Counted from the first letter of the stretch, positions 31,825-40,981 are shown. The stretch is 64,000 bases of DNA from JAUVXJ01 sp034411995 (GCA_034411995.1 DAOUME010000013.1:62001-126000), one strand, 5' to 3'. Numbers and translations are program-made. Notes: a model not told the origin generated them from the sequence alone.

Positions 31825-32617
31825 GGTTGTACGCCCCATGGACGGACAGGCCGTCGACAAGGTCACCTACATCCGGTATGATGGGTACGGAAGCCAGCAG
31901 GAAGAGCGACCCGTGGTCCGCGAAGCCCCCTGGACCATCCACGTCAACGGCCAGGAACTGGTCACCCTTTACTGCACCCCCCACCAACTGAACTTCTTGG
32001 TGCTGGGCTTCCTCGCCTCTGAGGGGCTCATCGAGGACCTGGACGACGTACTTCTCCTCGAATCCTGTGAGGATCAAGAGGGGGTCATCGACGTCAAGCT
32101 CAACGGTCGAGAGGTCTCGTCCGGTGGCACTCCGATCCTCCTTTCGGGGTGCGGTCGAGGCGTCACCTTCGACGACCTCTCCGGGAGCCATCCCAAGATG
32201 CAATCCTCACTCCGGGTGTCCGCAGATCAAGTGTCGCGGCTGATGCGCGAGCTCCGACACCAGTCCCCCATCCACCAGGCAGCCGGAGGGACGCATTCCT
32301 CGGCCCTCTCCGACGGCGAACGGCTGCTGGTGGTGGCCGAGGACGTGGGCCGGCACAACACCCTGGACAAGATCAGGGGCCACTGCCTGTTCCACGGCAT
32401 CTCCACCAAAGATCGCCTGCTCCTCACCACAGGACGCATCTCCTCGGAAATGGTGAGTAAGGCGGTGAAGATGGAAGTGCCCATCGTCGCCTCCCGCAGC
32501 ACTCCTACAGACCTGGCGGTCAAGCTCGCTCGCGAGTGGGAGATGACCATCGTGGGCTACGTCCGCAGCGGGAAGATGAACATCTATAGCAGGGCGGACC
32601 GCGTAACCGCGCGCTGA
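31805..32617 (+). CDS. fdhD: Formate dehydrogenase sulfurtransferase FdhD
   Basis: 270 residues. FdhD passes sulfur from a cysteine desulfurase to the molybdenum/tungsten cofactor of formate dehydrogenase. Hallmarks: TPHQLNFLVLGFLASEGLI, the loop LSGCGRG at about residue 115 and AEDVGRHNTLDKIRG near residue 180. The active loop keeps one cysteine rather than the CxxC pair of the E. coli protein. GTG start inside fdhE. Confidence 0.93.
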   Translation: MKRGIDRVVRPMDGQAVDKVTYIRYDGYGSQQEERPVVREAPWTIHVNGQELVTLYCTPHQLNFLVLGFLASEGLIEDLDDVLLLESCEDQEGVIDVKLNGREVSSGGTPILLSGCGRGVTFDDLSGSHPKMQSSLRVSADQVSRLMRELRHQSPIHQAAGGTHSSALSDGERLLVVAEDVGRHNTLDKIRGHCLFHGISTKDRLLLTTGRISSEMVSKAVKMEVPIVASRSTPTDLAVKLAREWEMTIVGYVRSGKMNIYSRADRVTAR

Positions 32618-32662
32618 CCCACACTCCATCGTCTGGTCGAGCGGATTTGTGAACTTTTCTAC

Positions 32663-32691
32663 TTGACAATCGTTCGCCATTGAGGTATAAT
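32663..32691 (+). promoter_or_regulatory. Promoter of the Fur/PerR-type regulator gene
   Basis: TTGACA (32663-32668), 17-nt spacer, TATAAT (32686-32691). A second TATAAT at 32695-32700 and TTGATAACAG just after make an AT-rich stretch resembling a PerR/Fur operator, so autoregulation is plausible. Confidence 0.75.
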
Positions 32692-32733
32692 GGCTATAAT
32701 TTGATAACAGATGTTAGTAGAGAGCTCATCGAA

Positions 32734-33159
32734 ATGAGGTCGGTCGAGGAGTTGTGTGAGGTCCTGCGGGAGCGGGGGCAGAAGGTCACTCCCCAGCGCC
32801 GCCACATCTTCGAAGCCTTGCACCATAGCCCAGAGCACCCTTCCGCCGAGGACATCTACGACGCGGTGCGCGAGGTTTTGCCCGACATCTCGCTGGCCAC
32901 GGTCTACCATACCCTGAACGACCTGGCGGCGATGGGCGAACTGGTGGAGCTCGATCTGGGAGAGGGCAAAAGCCGGTACGACACCGTTACCGACGGGCAT
33001 CCGCACCTGGTGTGCCAGGTTTGCCGAAGAGTGGAAGACGTTGCGCTCGACCTCGATTGTGTCCAACTCCTCCGGGAAGAGACACACGGCTATCAGATCG
33101 AGCGCTGCGCAGTGGTGTTCTACGGCCTCTGCCCCGAATGCCAGGCTGGCGTTGATTGA
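32734..33159 (+). CDS. Fur-family (PerR-like) transcription regulator
   Basis: 141 residues. The winged helix (KVTPQRRHIFEALHHSPEHPSAEDIYDAVREVLPDISLATVYHTLNDLAAMGELVEL) is followed by the dimer domain with structural zinc cysteines C94-x2-C97 and C133-x2-C136. Gene context (rubredoxin, flavodiiron protein, rubrerythrin) favours a peroxide-sensing PerR role over iron-sensing Fur. ATG at 32734 is chosen because the longer frame (from 32680) would start upstream of the promoter's -10 box. Confidence 0.9.
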   Translation: MRSVEELCEVLRERGQKVTPQRRHIFEALHHSPEHPSAEDIYDAVREVLPDISLATVYHTLNDLAAMGELVELDLGEGKSRYDTVTDGHPHLVCQVCRRVEDVALDLDCVQLLREETHGYQIERCAVVFYGLCPECQAGVD

Positions 33160-33199
33160 TCGCGGCCCACACGAGGGCAAGACGAGAAAGGAGATCAGA

Positions 33200-33364
33200 A
33201 TGGAAAAGTGGGAATGTCTGGCCTGCGGCTACATCTACGACCCTGCGGTAGGAGATCCTGACAACGGTGTCCCCCCTGGCACACGCTTCGAGGACCTGCC
33301 CGATGACTGGGTCTGCCCCGAGTGCGGCGCCGAGAAGGACATGTTCCAGAAGCTGGAAGAGTAG
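33200..33364 (+). CDS. Rubredoxin
   Basis: 54 residues with C6-x2-C9 and C39-x2-C42 binding one iron, plus the conserved YDPAVGDPDNGVPPGTRFEDLPDDWVCP. Electron carrier between the FAD reductase and the flavodiiron protein encoded next. GAAAGGAG precedes the ATG. Confidence 0.97.
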   Translation: MEKWECLACGYIYDPAVGDPDNGVPPGTRFEDLPDDWVCPECGAEKDMFQKLEE

Positions 33365-33366
33365 AC

Positions 33367-34539
33367 ATGGAGCCCATAGAGATCAAAGATGGCATCTACT
33401 GGATAGGGGCGCTGGATCCAGACCTCCGACTCTTCGACATCCTCTTCCCAACCGAGGGGGGCACGACCTACAACTCCTATCTCGTCAGGGGCGAGAAGGT
33501 GGCGGTGGTGGACACGGTGAAGGGGCGCTGCTACGACCAGTTTCTCTCACGCCTCACCTCGCTGGTCGCGCCGAAAGACGTGGACTACGTGATCTGCAAC
33601 CACATGGAGCCCGACCACTCGGGAGCGCTCGCTACGTTCCTCGAAGAGGCGAAAAACGCTCAGGTGATCGTCTCCAGGACCGGCGAACACTACGTCCGCA
33701 ACATCCTCAACGCCGACGTGGCGCCTCTCAAGATGGGCGATGGCGACGTCCTCGATCTGGGAGGTAAGACGCTGCGCTTTGTCTCCGCACCCTTCCTGCA
33801 CTGGCCGGACACCATGTTCACCTACGCCGTGGAGGACCAGGTCCTGCTCCCCTGCGACGTCCTGGGCAGTCACTTCTGCGACGAGCGTATGTTCGACGAT
33901 CTGGTAGGGGATTTCAGTGGTCAGTTCGAGTACTACTACCAGGGCATCATGAGGCCGTTCAAGGACAAGATGCTCCAGGCCCTGGACAAGATCCAGGATC
34001 TGGAGATCAGCATCATCGCCCCGTCGCACGGTCCGATTCTGCGCGCCGATCCGTGGAAGTACGTGAACCAGTACAGGGAGTGGAGCAGCCTGCCGGCCAT
34101 CACCAAGAAAGTGCTCATCTTCTACGCCAGCGCTCACGGCAACACCCAGATGATGGCCGAAGAGATCGCGAGAGGCGCCGCCATCGAGGGGGTCGAGGTC
34201 TTGTCCTTCGACCTGACCGAGACGGCCCCCGGCGACGTCCTGGACCTTATCGAGTCCGCGCAGGCGCTGATTGTCGGGTCGCCGACCATCAATGGCGACG
34301 CCGTGAAGCCGGTCTGGGACCTGCTCTCCAGTCTGGCCACCATCAGGTTGCGCGGCAAGGTGGGAGCTGCCTTCGGCTCCTACGGCTGGAGCGGGGAAGC
34401 GGTGGGCATGATCGAGGACAGACTCAAGGGCCTGAAGTTCAAGGTCCCGGAGCCAGGCCTGCGATTCACGCTGGTGCCCACGAGAGAGGAACTGGAGTCC
34501 TGCCGACAGTTCGGCGCCAAGATAGCAGAGAGCCTGTAA
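33367..34539 (+). CDS. fprA: Flavodiiron protein (FprA-type)
   Basis: 390 residues. The beta-lactamase-like diiron domain shows H79-x-E81-x-D83-H84, H145, D164 and H221; a flavodoxin domain starts near residue 249 (KVLIFYASAHGNTQMMAEEI). It reduces O2 to water and/or NO to N2O with electrons from rubredoxin. ATG is 2 nt after the rubredoxin stop. Confidence 0.96.
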   Translation: MEPIEIKDGIYWIGALDPDLRLFDILFPTEGGTTYNSYLVRGEKVAVVDTVKGRCYDQFLSRLTSLVAPKDVDYVICNHMEPDHSGALATFLEEAKNAQVIVSRTGEHYVRNILNADVAPLKMGDGDVLDLGGKTLRFVSAPFLHWPDTMFTYAVEDQVLLPCDVLGSHFCDERMFDDLVGDFSGQFEYYYQGIMRPFKDKMLQALDKIQDLEISIIAPSHGPILRADPWKYVNQYREWSSLPAITKKVLIFYASAHGNTQMMAEEIARGAAIEGVEVLSFDLTETAPGDVLDLIESAQALIVGSPTINGDAVKPVWDLLSSLATIRLRGKVGAAFGSYGWSGEAVGMIEDRLKGLKFKVPEPGLRFTLVPTREELESCRQFGAKIAESL

Positions 34540-34542
34540 CCA

Positions 34543-35769
34543 GTGAACTTCGTCATCGCCGGGAATGGGATCGCCGCGATCACCGCAGCTCGCACCATCG
34601 CCGCCGCGCATCTCGAGGCGACAATCGAAATCTACACGGACGAGCCCCACCCGTACTACCAGCGTCCGAGGCTCATCCAGTTCCTGGCGGGTGGCCTGCA
34701 ACTGGCGGACCTCTACGCCTATCCACCTGAGTGGTACAGGAGCAAAGGGATCACCATCCATCTGGCCACGGCGGTGACGGAGCTCGACGCCGCAACCCGG
34801 CGGCTGGCGCTCGACAACGGTGAAGAGGTTTCCTACGACCGTCTCCTCCTGGCGGTCGGCAGCAGCCCCTTCCAGCCACCACTGGAGGGCATGAGGCAGG
34901 AAGGCGTCTTCACCCTCCGGACCATCGACGACGCGCTGGCCATCAAGAGCCACGCAGAGAGTTGCCTGGCCAGAGGCCAGAGAGACGCAGTGATCATCGG
35001 CGGTGGGCTCCTGGGCCTGGAATGCGCCCACGCTCTGGCGACCCTCGGCCTGGAGGTCACGGTGCTGCAGCGAGGTCCCTGGCTGCTCCACAAACAGATC
35101 GACCAGCAAGGGGCCGTGGTGCTCGAAGACCTGTTGAGGCGGCTGGGCGTTCGCTGTCTGTCCAACGTGGTGCCGGAGGCCATCTTGTCAGATGGCGGTG
35201 CCTCCGGCGTGCGGCTGGAAGACGGGCGCACAGTGAGTGGCCACCTCGTACTGTGCGCGGCAGGCGTGAGGTCCAACGCAGACCTGGCGAAGGGTGCGGG
35301 CCTGAAGGTCGACCATGGGGTGCTGGTGGACAGCGAGATGCGCACCAGTGCCGACCAGGTGTACGCCGCTGGAGACGTGGCTCAGTACGGCCGAGAGATG
35401 TGGTGCATCATCCCCGCTGCGGTGAATCAGGCCAGGGTGGCGGGAGCCAACATGGTGTCTCCCGGATCGGCGACCTACGGCGGCACGGTACCCTCGACGA
35501 CCTTGAAGGTCGTGGGGGCGGATCTGACCTCCGTGGGCCTTATCAACGCGCCGGACGATGGCTACACTGAGCTCAGGAGATCGGACCCGGCCTCTGGCGT
35601 CTATCAGAAGCTGGTCCTGCACGAGGGCCACGTCGTGGGCGCCATCCTCCTCGGGGCCAGGGAGCGGGTACCGGCGGTGTCCAGGCTGATCAAAGAGGGC
35701 ACCGACGTCTCAGCTTACGCTGATCGTCTGCTGGACGACGCCTTCCACCTCGCAGAGGCACTACCCTAG
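34543..35769 (+). CDS. FAD-dependent NAD(P)H:rubredoxin oxidoreductase-like protein
   Basis: 408 residues. FAD site VIAGNGIAAITAA at the N-terminus, NAD(P) site VIIGGGLLGLECA near residue 147 and the second FAD motif VYAAGDVAQ near residue 272. It has the length and layout of pyridine nucleotide-disulfide oxidoreductases that feed rubredoxin. GTG start 3 nt after the fprA stop; likely the reductase of this chain. Confidence 0.88.
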   Translation: MNFVIAGNGIAAITAARTIAAAHLEATIEIYTDEPHPYYQRPRLIQFLAGGLQLADLYAYPPEWYRSKGITIHLATAVTELDAATRRLALDNGEEVSYDRLLLAVGSSPFQPPLEGMRQEGVFTLRTIDDALAIKSHAESCLARGQRDAVIIGGGLLGLECAHALATLGLEVTVLQRGPWLLHKQIDQQGAVVLEDLLRRLGVRCLSNVVPEAILSDGGASGVRLEDGRTVSGHLVLCAAGVRSNADLAKGAGLKVDHGVLVDSEMRTSADQVYAAGDVAQYGREMWCIIPAAVNQARVAGANMVSPGSATYGGTVPSTTLKVVGADLTSVGLINAPDDGYTELRRSDPASGVYQKLVLHEGHVVGAILLGARERVPAVSRLIKEGTDVSAYADRLLDDAFHLAEALP

Positions 35770-35790
35770 ATAAGGAGTAGAGATCATCAG

Positions 35791-36294
35791 ATGAGAAAGA
35801 TGACCGAAAGTAATCTACAGGCAGCCTTCTCGGGCGAAAGCCAGGCCCACATGAGGTATCTGATCTTCGCTGACAAAGCAGAGACAGATCGTCACGCCAA
35901 CGTGACCAGGCTCTTCAGGGCCATCGCCTTTGCTGAGCAGGTGCACGCCACCAACCACTTCAAGACCCTCGGCGGCATAGAGGCCACGGCCGGCAACCTC
36001 CAGAGCGCGATCAACGGCGAGACCTACGAGGTGGAGGAGATGTATCCCGCCTTCAGGGCTGTGGCCGAGCTGCAGGACGAGAAGGGCGCAGTCCGCTCCA
36101 CCACCTGGGCCCTGGAAGCGGAGAAGGTGCACGCCGAGCTGTACGGCCAGGCCAAAGCCGCGGTGGAAGGCGGCGCGGACGTGCAGCTCGACGAGATACA
36201 CGTCTGTGAGCTCTGCGGCTGGACCGGGACCGGCGAAAAGCCGGAAAGATGTCCCATCTGCGGAGCGAAAAAGGAGAGAATCCGAACCTTCTAG
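35791..36294 (+). CDS. Rubrerythrin, copy 1
   Basis: 167 residues: a ferritin-like diiron domain (SGESQAHMRYLIFADKAE, FAEQVHATNHFK, LEAEKVHAELY) followed by a C-terminal rubredoxin-like zinc/iron site (CELCGW...CPICGAKK). Peroxidase using NADH/rubredoxin electrons. TAAGGAG lies upstream, with a spacer of about 15 nt. Confidence 0.96.
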   Translation: MRKMTESNLQAAFSGESQAHMRYLIFADKAETDRHANVTRLFRAIAFAEQVHATNHFKTLGGIEATAGNLQSAINGETYEVEEMYPAFRAVAELQDEKGAVRSTTWALEAEKVHAELYGQAKAAVEGGADVQLDEIHVCELCGWTGTGEKPERCPICGAKKERIRTF

Positions 36295-36357
36295 CCATCC
36301 TGCGAGACCGTGGCCCCACGAAGGGTGTCCGGCCCCGTCAGGGTAAGGAGGACATAG

Positions 36358-36882
36358 ATGAGCCTCGACGGAAAGCGTATAGCTGTTCTGGCCGAAGACC
36401 TCTACCAGGAGTTGGAGCTCTGGTATCCGGTGCTGCGCCTGCGAGAGGCCGGAGCCGAGGTGGTCATCGTGGGCACGGGCAGCGCTCAGGAGTACACCGG
36501 CAAGCACGGATACCCGGTCACCGTGGATGCGGTGGCCGGCGACGTCGAGGCCGGTGACTTCGATGCGCTGGTCGTTCCCGGGGGATACGCCCCCGACAGG
36601 CTGCGGCGCTATCCGGCGGTCAACAACCTGGCGCGGGAGATGTTTCTCCAGAACAAGGTGGTCGCCGCCATTTGTCACGCCGCCTGGGTCCTCGTCTCCG
36701 CTGATGTGCTGCGCGGCCGGACGGCCACCTGTTTCAGCGGGATCAAAGACGACCTCATCAACGCTGGAGCCAACTACGTGGATCGGGAGGTGGTGCGGGA
36801 CGGCAATCTGATCACCTCTCGCGAGCCGGATGACCTGCCCGCCTTCTGCCGGGAAATCATCGCCGCCTTGGAGGCACAATAG
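36358..36882 (+). CDS. DJ-1/PfpI-family protein
   Basis: 174 residues with the nucleophile elbow AAICHAAW (C106) and an acidic partner in EDLYQELELWYPVLRLREAG. Members are class I glutamine-amidotransferase-like stress proteins, sometimes deglycases or peptidases; the exact activity is not predictable. Separate RBS AGGAGGAC. Confidence 0.88.
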   Translation: MSLDGKRIAVLAEDLYQELELWYPVLRLREAGAEVVIVGTGSAQEYTGKHGYPVTVDAVAGDVEAGDFDALVVPGGYAPDRLRRYPAVNNLAREMFLQNKVVAAICHAAWVLVSADVLRGRTATCFSGIKDDLINAGANYVDREVVRDGNLITSREPDDLPAFCREIIAALEAQ

Positions 36883-36905
36883 GGGCGACCCGGCGGGTCG
36901 CGCCT
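36882..36905. repeat. GC-rich palindrome after the DJ-1 gene
   Basis: GCGACCCG / CGGGTCGC around a single base at 36885-36901, with outer GGG/GCC. It may end transcription or be a dispersed repeat. No T-run. Confidence 0.5.
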
Positions 36906-37081
36906 ACACGGCAGACTGCGCCGCGGGAGCCTCGCCTGGCTTTGAGGTGGCGATCGCCGCGCCATAAAGAGGTGCTGCAACCCAGCGGATTAACGCCCTG
37001 TGAGGAACACGTCACCGGGCACGAAGGAAGACAGGCCATCTAGCAGACGCTCAACCGATCAAGAAAGGGAAGGGATGAAAC

Positions 37082-37450
37082 ATGGCAGAGGAATTCTCAC
37101 TGACGGAAATGAACCGCGTCGATCCTAACAACATGACCGACATGATGCGCAAGCACGCCCCGATCATCGAAACGCCCGACAAAGTGACGGCTGGGCAGGC
37201 CTTCACCGCTACGATCAAGGTGGGTGGCATCGACGGGGTCGAGCATCCCAACGTCCTGGGCCACTGGATCGACTCGGTGGCCTTGTACGCGGGAGATCGG
37301 CCGCTGGCCCGAGTCGGGTTCGCGCCGGCTGTCTCCCAGCCGCAGGCTACCCTTAGCCTCATCTTGGAGGAGTCGGCGACTCTACGCCTCGTCGCCTCAT
37401 GCAACATGCACGGAGTCTGGCAATCCACCAGGAGGGTGAACGTCTCCTAG
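37082..37450 (+). CDS. Superoxide reductase (neelaredoxin/desulfoferrodoxin C-terminal type)
   Basis: 122 residues with the single-iron SOR site: K24-H25 (KHAPIIE), H55 (VEHPNVLGHWID), H61, and C107-x2-H110 (SCNMHGVW). It lacks the N-terminal desulforedoxin domain, so it is the one-iron class. It reduces superoxide to peroxide without making O2, with rubredoxin as donor. AAAGGGAAGGG upstream. Confidence 0.94.
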   Translation: MAEEFSLTEMNRVDPNNMTDMMRKHAPIIETPDKVTAGQAFTATIKVGGIDGVEHPNVLGHWIDSVALYAGDRPLARVGFAPAVSQPQATLSLILEESATLRLVASCNMHGVWQSTRRVNVS

Positions 37451-37642
37451 GTGCATCGCTATCCGTCGCGGCAACTGGTGAGGGACATCGCGTATCGCGT
37501 CGGGGCCAGTTCTGTCTTGCCTGGCGTCGATGCACAGGCTGGTGGGACCAAAGCAGGCCCGGCAGAGCCTCGACCGGTGGTGCCGCACCGCACTGAGCTT
37601 GGCCCCGAACCGCGGGCCTGTAGATCAGGGAAGGGAGAAAGA

Positions 37643-38506
37643 ATGAGCGGACAAGATCCAGCGAAAGTCATCGCCATGCTCAACGAGGACATCAAGGGCG
37701 AGCACGCGGCCATCGTCCAGTATCTCCGTCATGCCTACGCCATCGGCGAGGGTGAGATGGCCTGCGAGATCGAAGCCATGGCCAGGGACGAGATGCGTCA
37801 CCTGGAGTGGCTGTCCGAGACCGTGGTGGAGCTGGGCGGCGAGCCCACACTGGACCGCGCCGAGATGACCATCGGCGGGGCCACCATCACCGAATGGATG
37901 CGGCGCGACGTGGGCCTCGAGGAAGACGCCATCGCCCTCTACGAGCAGCACATCGCGGCCATCGAAGATCCCAAGATCAAGAGACTGCTGCGCCGCATCG
38001 TCTCCGACGAGACCTCCCACCGTCACGACTTCCAGCACTTCGTGGACAAGTCGAAGAAGAAAGGCCTGGAGCCTGTGGCCCCACTGGAGGCTCCCACCGG
38101 CAAGCCCAGCAAGCTGGCGGAGATGCTCAACTGGGGCGTGCGCCACGAGTACACCGTCGTCCTGCAATACCTCTACCACTCCTTCCTGACCCCTGACGAG
38201 GAAGTCAGCGAGCAGATGCAGGATCAGGCCGTCAACGAGATGCAGCACCTGGGCTGGCTCGCCGAAGAGCTGACGGGTTCCGGCGGCGTGCCCGACATCG
38301 AGGAGACAGGCGTGGATCGCTCCAGGGATACCGCCGACATGCTGCGCGCGGATATCGCGGTGGAGCGCGATGTCACCGAGGAGTACACCCGGCAGATCGC
38401 TGAAGTGGACGATCCAGACCTGAAGCGACTCCTCGCCCGCATCCGCGACAACGAGATCTACCACGACGAACTATTCAACGATCTCCTGGACGAAGTGAGC
38501 GGGTAG
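37643..38506 (+). CDS. Ferritin-like protein with two fused diiron domains
   Basis: 287 residues. The first half (about 1-140) has GEHAAIVQYL, RDEMRHLEW, EDAIALYEQH and SDETSHRHDF; the second half (about 160-287) repeats the pattern with RHEYTVVLQYL, NEMQHLGW, ERDVTEEYTRQ and DNEIYHDELF. Each half therefore has a full set of E/ExxH diiron ligands. A KKKGLEPVAPLEAPTGKPSK linker joins them. Related to bacterioferritin-type domains. ATG at 37643 follows GGGAAGGGAGAAAG. Confidence 0.88.
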   Translation: MSGQDPAKVIAMLNEDIKGEHAAIVQYLRHAYAIGEGEMACEIEAMARDEMRHLEWLSETVVELGGEPTLDRAEMTIGGATITEWMRRDVGLEEDAIALYEQHIAAIEDPKIKRLLRRIVSDETSHRHDFQHFVDKSKKKGLEPVAPLEAPTGKPSKLAEMLNWGVRHEYTVVLQYLYHSFLTPDEEVSEQMQDQAVNEMQHLGWLAEELTGSGGVPDIEETGVDRSRDTADMLRADIAVERDVTEEYTRQIAEVDDPDLKRLLARIRDNEIYHDELFNDLLDEVSG

Positions 38507-38512
38507 ACAGCG

Positions 38513-39100
38513 ATGCGCCTGAAGGTGCTTGGCTTAGCGGCCAGCCCGCGCCGCCACGGAAACACGGAGCTGCTCCTCGATCAGGTCCTTGGGGGCGCAG
38601 CCAGCAAAGGTGCCCAGACCGAGAAGGTCATCCTCGGAGCCATGAACATCGCTCCCTGCGACGAATGCGAAGGCTGTTACGAGACGGGTAGGTGCATCGT
38701 GCAGGATGACTACCAGTTGCTCTATCCGAAGTTGATCAAGGCCGAGAGGATCGTACTCGCTGCCCCGATCTTCTTCCTGGGTCTGCCAGCCCAGGCCAAG
38801 GCCTTCATCGACCGCTGCCAATGCTTCTGGGCGCGTAAGTACGTGTTGGAGGACCCTCTGCCACCCACCGACACCGGGGTGCAGCGTCAGGGCTTCCTCA
38901 TCGCCACGGCCGGTGGTGCCGAGACCAGCTTTCGCTGCGCAGTGACAACTCTGAAAGCCTTTCTTCGCGCCCTCGATGCCGTGTATGGAGGCGAGCTGAC
39001 CTACGCAGGGATGGACCAGAAGGGAGCTATCCTGCACCATGCCACCGCCCTGGAGGACGCGCTCGCCCTGGGGAAGAGGCTGGCGGTTCCGGAAAAGTGA
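38513..39100 (+). CDS. Iron-sulfur flavoprotein / NADPH-dependent FMN reductase family
   Basis: 195 residues. Flavodoxin-like FMN site LAASPRRHGNTELLLDQVL at the N-terminus and a cysteine cluster C-D-E-C-E-G-C-x4-C near residue 50 typical of iron-sulfur flavoproteins. Electron-transfer role in anaerobes. It begins 6 nt after the ferritin-like gene. Confidence 0.88.
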   Translation: MRLKVLGLAASPRRHGNTELLLDQVLGGAASKGAQTEKVILGAMNIAPCDECEGCYETGRCIVQDDYQLLYPKLIKAERIVLAAPIFFLGLPAQAKAFIDRCQCFWARKYVLEDPLPPTDTGVQRQGFLIATAGGAETSFRCAVTTLKAFLRALDAVYGGELTYAGMDQKGAILHHATALEDALALGKRLAVPEK

Positions 39101-39158
39101 TGGTCGCACGACGCTCGGTCAGCAGGGAAACGCGTCGACCGCACATGAGATCACGAAG

Positions 39159-39809
39159 GTGAAGATCGCAGAGGAACTCGAAGAAGAGGAGATCGGCGAG
39201 GACTTCGGCGAACTGGTGAAGTTTACCATCGGCGGGTTTGCTGGAGGCCTGGCCCTCGGAGTTCTGCTGGACTCCTTCGGTCTCCAGCTCAGTCCTGTAG
39301 GACAGTGGCTGGTACGCACCCTCTCGGGCGAGGGGGAGAGCGTCTTCGAAGGTTTCTATGCCCTGCGGCAGCGGTTTCGTCGCGCCAGGGGCACCATGGC
39401 CGAGGCCTATGGCTGGGGCAAACTACTGGGAATGATGGCACCATGGATCGTGGACTGGGGCAGCCGCACACTGGGTGTGGCCGTCTACGGCGTTCAGGGG
39501 TTCTATATCCCCTATCTCTATTCTATGAGCGACCAGATCGGAGCAAACGTCTCCGGGCTTCTGTTCCTGCGTCGGCAGGAAGGCTCGTGGCCGGCCGCGA
39601 TGGGCCGCTACCTGCGCCATCCGGTTCTGCTGACCAGCCTGATGGTGGTCCTGCTCGTTCCCGCGGGACTGTTCCTGGCGCGCGTGGGGGGATTCAGTCC
39701 CACCACACAGACCTACACCGCCCTGGAGGCCATGGCCGCCAACCTCTGCTGGGTTCCGCCCCTTGTGGGCGCCCTGGTAGAGAGGTTTGGGCCCAACCCG
39801 CCGGCCTGA
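39159..39809 (+). CDS. Membrane protein of unknown function
   Basis: About 216 residues. A charged acidic N-terminus (VKIAEELEEEEIGEDFGE) is followed by hydrophobic segments near residues 23-45, 85-120 and 155-200. No family recognised. The frame is open further upstream into the preceding gene; GTG at 39159 is taken as start because no ATG is in frame, so the start is uncertain. Confidence 0.55.
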   Translation: MKIAEELEEEEIGEDFGELVKFTIGGFAGGLALGVLLDSFGLQLSPVGQWLVRTLSGEGESVFEGFYALRQRFRRARGTMAEAYGWGKLLGMMAPWIVDWGSRTLGVAVYGVQGFYIPYLYSMSDQIGANVSGLLFLRRQEGSWPAAMGRYLRHPVLLTSLMVVLLVPAGLFLARVGGFSPTTQTYTALEAMAANLCWVPPLVGALVERFGPNPPA

Positions 39810-39890
39810 GGGTGCAGGTCGCCGTCGTGAGGCGCCTGCACCATGCACCGGGCTTCCCGGTCGTGGACGAGACGGGCGAAAGGTGAGAAG

Positions 39891-40451
39891 ATGGACTCAA
39901 GTCGTGTGCCGCCGGGCCAGCGGCTGACGGACAAGTTCCCGGTTCTGCACTACGGGAGCATACCGAAATTCGACCGGGAGACGTGGGGTCTTCAGATATT
40001 CGGCCTCGTCGAAGAGCCTCTCACCCTGTCCTACGACCAGTTCCTCCAGTTGCCAGCGACGAGGATCGTGGCCGACATCCACTGTGTCACCACCTGGAGC
40101 AAGCTGGACACCGTATGGGAAGGCGTGCTGTTCCGAGATCTGATCGGGCTGGTCGAGGTCAAACCAGACTCCAGGTTCGTCCTGGTGCACTGCGAGCAGG
40201 GCTTCACCACCAACCTGCCTCTGGAAGTCCTCATGGACGACGACGTGCTCCTGGCCTACCGCTACGATGATCTGCCCCTCACTCCCGAGCATGGCTACCC
40301 CTTGCGGTTGGTCGTGCCCAAGAGGTATTTCTGGAAGAGCGCCAAGTGGGTGCGAGGCCTGGAGCTTATGGCCCGCGATCGCCTGGGCTTCTGGGAATCG
40401 CGAGGCTACCACAACGACGCGGACCCCTGGAAGGAGGAACGGTACGCCTAG
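39891..40451 (+). CDS. Sulfite-oxidase-like molybdopterin-dependent oxidoreductase
   Basis: 186 residues, a single Moco-binding (oxidoreductase_molyb) domain: LHYGSIPKFDRETWGLQIFG, the molybdenum-ligand cysteine C65 in DIHCVTTWSKLDTVWEG, then YPLRLVVPKRYFWKSAKWVRGLEL and the C-terminal GFWESRGYHNDADPW. Short members resemble YedY-type or SuoX-like enzymes; the substrate is unknown. No signal peptide is visible. Its stop overlaps the next start by 1 nt. Confidence 0.9.
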   Translation: MDSSRVPPGQRLTDKFPVLHYGSIPKFDRETWGLQIFGLVEEPLTLSYDQFLQLPATRIVADIHCVTTWSKLDTVWEGVLFRDLIGLVEVKPDSRFVLVHCEQGFTTNLPLEVLMDDDVLLAYRYDDLPLTPEHGYPLRLVVPKRYFWKSAKWVRGLELMARDRLGFWESRGYHNDADPWKEERYA

Positions 40452-40975
40452 TGGCCGGGACCAGGAGAGTATCGGGAGAGAAGACACACGGCAATCTGCG
40501 CGACGCTTTTGCAGGCGAAGCCAAGGCCCATATCAGACTGCTGGCCTTCGCTAGAAGGGCCGAAGAAGAGGGGTACGCCCAGATCGCCAAGCTCTTTCGA
40601 GCCGTCGCCACCGCAGAGGAGGTGCACGCCGCAAACCATCTGAGGGTCTTGGGCGAGGCCATCACAGGGAGCACCGAGGAGAATCTGGCCTTCTCCTTCG
40701 AGAGAGAGACGACCATCAATGAGGTCACCTACCCTCAGTTCATCCTGGAGGCCGAGGGAGAGGGAGAGCGCGCCGCGGTGCAGTCCTTCACTTACGCCAG
40801 AGACGTCGAGGAGGGGCACGCCGCCCTCTACAAGAAGGCCATGGAGCACCTCCTCCAGGATGAAACCAGCGACTACTACGTGTGCGGCGTGTGTGGCTAC
40901 ACCTCTGATGGCGTTTTGCCCGAGCAGTGCCCCGTCTGTGGAGCGCAGAGCAAGGCCTTTCTCAAGGTCGAATAA
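40451..40975 (+). CDS. Rubrerythrin, copy 2
   Basis: 174 residues: ferritin-like domain (AGEAKAHIRLLAFARRAEEEG, ATAEEVHAANHLR, EEGHAALYKKAM) and C-terminal CGVCGYTSDGVLPEQCPVCGA. Diverged from copy 1, so not a recent duplicate. GTG start overlapping the preceding stop (TAGTGG), which suggests coupling to the molybdoenzyme. Confidence 0.93.
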   Translation: MAGTRRVSGEKTHGNLRDAFAGEAKAHIRLLAFARRAEEEGYAQIAKLFRAVATAEEVHAANHLRVLGEAITGSTEENLAFSFERETTINEVTYPQFILEAEGEGERAAVQSFTYARDVEEGHAALYKKAMEHLLQDETSDYYVCGVCGYTSDGVLPEQCPVCGAQSKAFLKVE

Positions 40976-40981
40976 GGAAAG

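Noticed and set aside
33547..35109. 520-codon open frame on the minus strand
   Set aside because: It lies antisense to the flavodiiron protein and FAD reductase genes. Its translation is His/Asp/Gln-rich low-complexity without any motif, as expected for the mirror frame of GC-rich coding DNA.
36882..36905. Attachment site or tRNA end for an integrated element
   Set aside because: It is a simple GC palindrome with no integrase gene or direct repeat partner in the window.
37625..38464. 279-codon open frame on the minus strand
   Set aside because: Mirror frame of the double ferritin-like gene; composition is that of a shadow.
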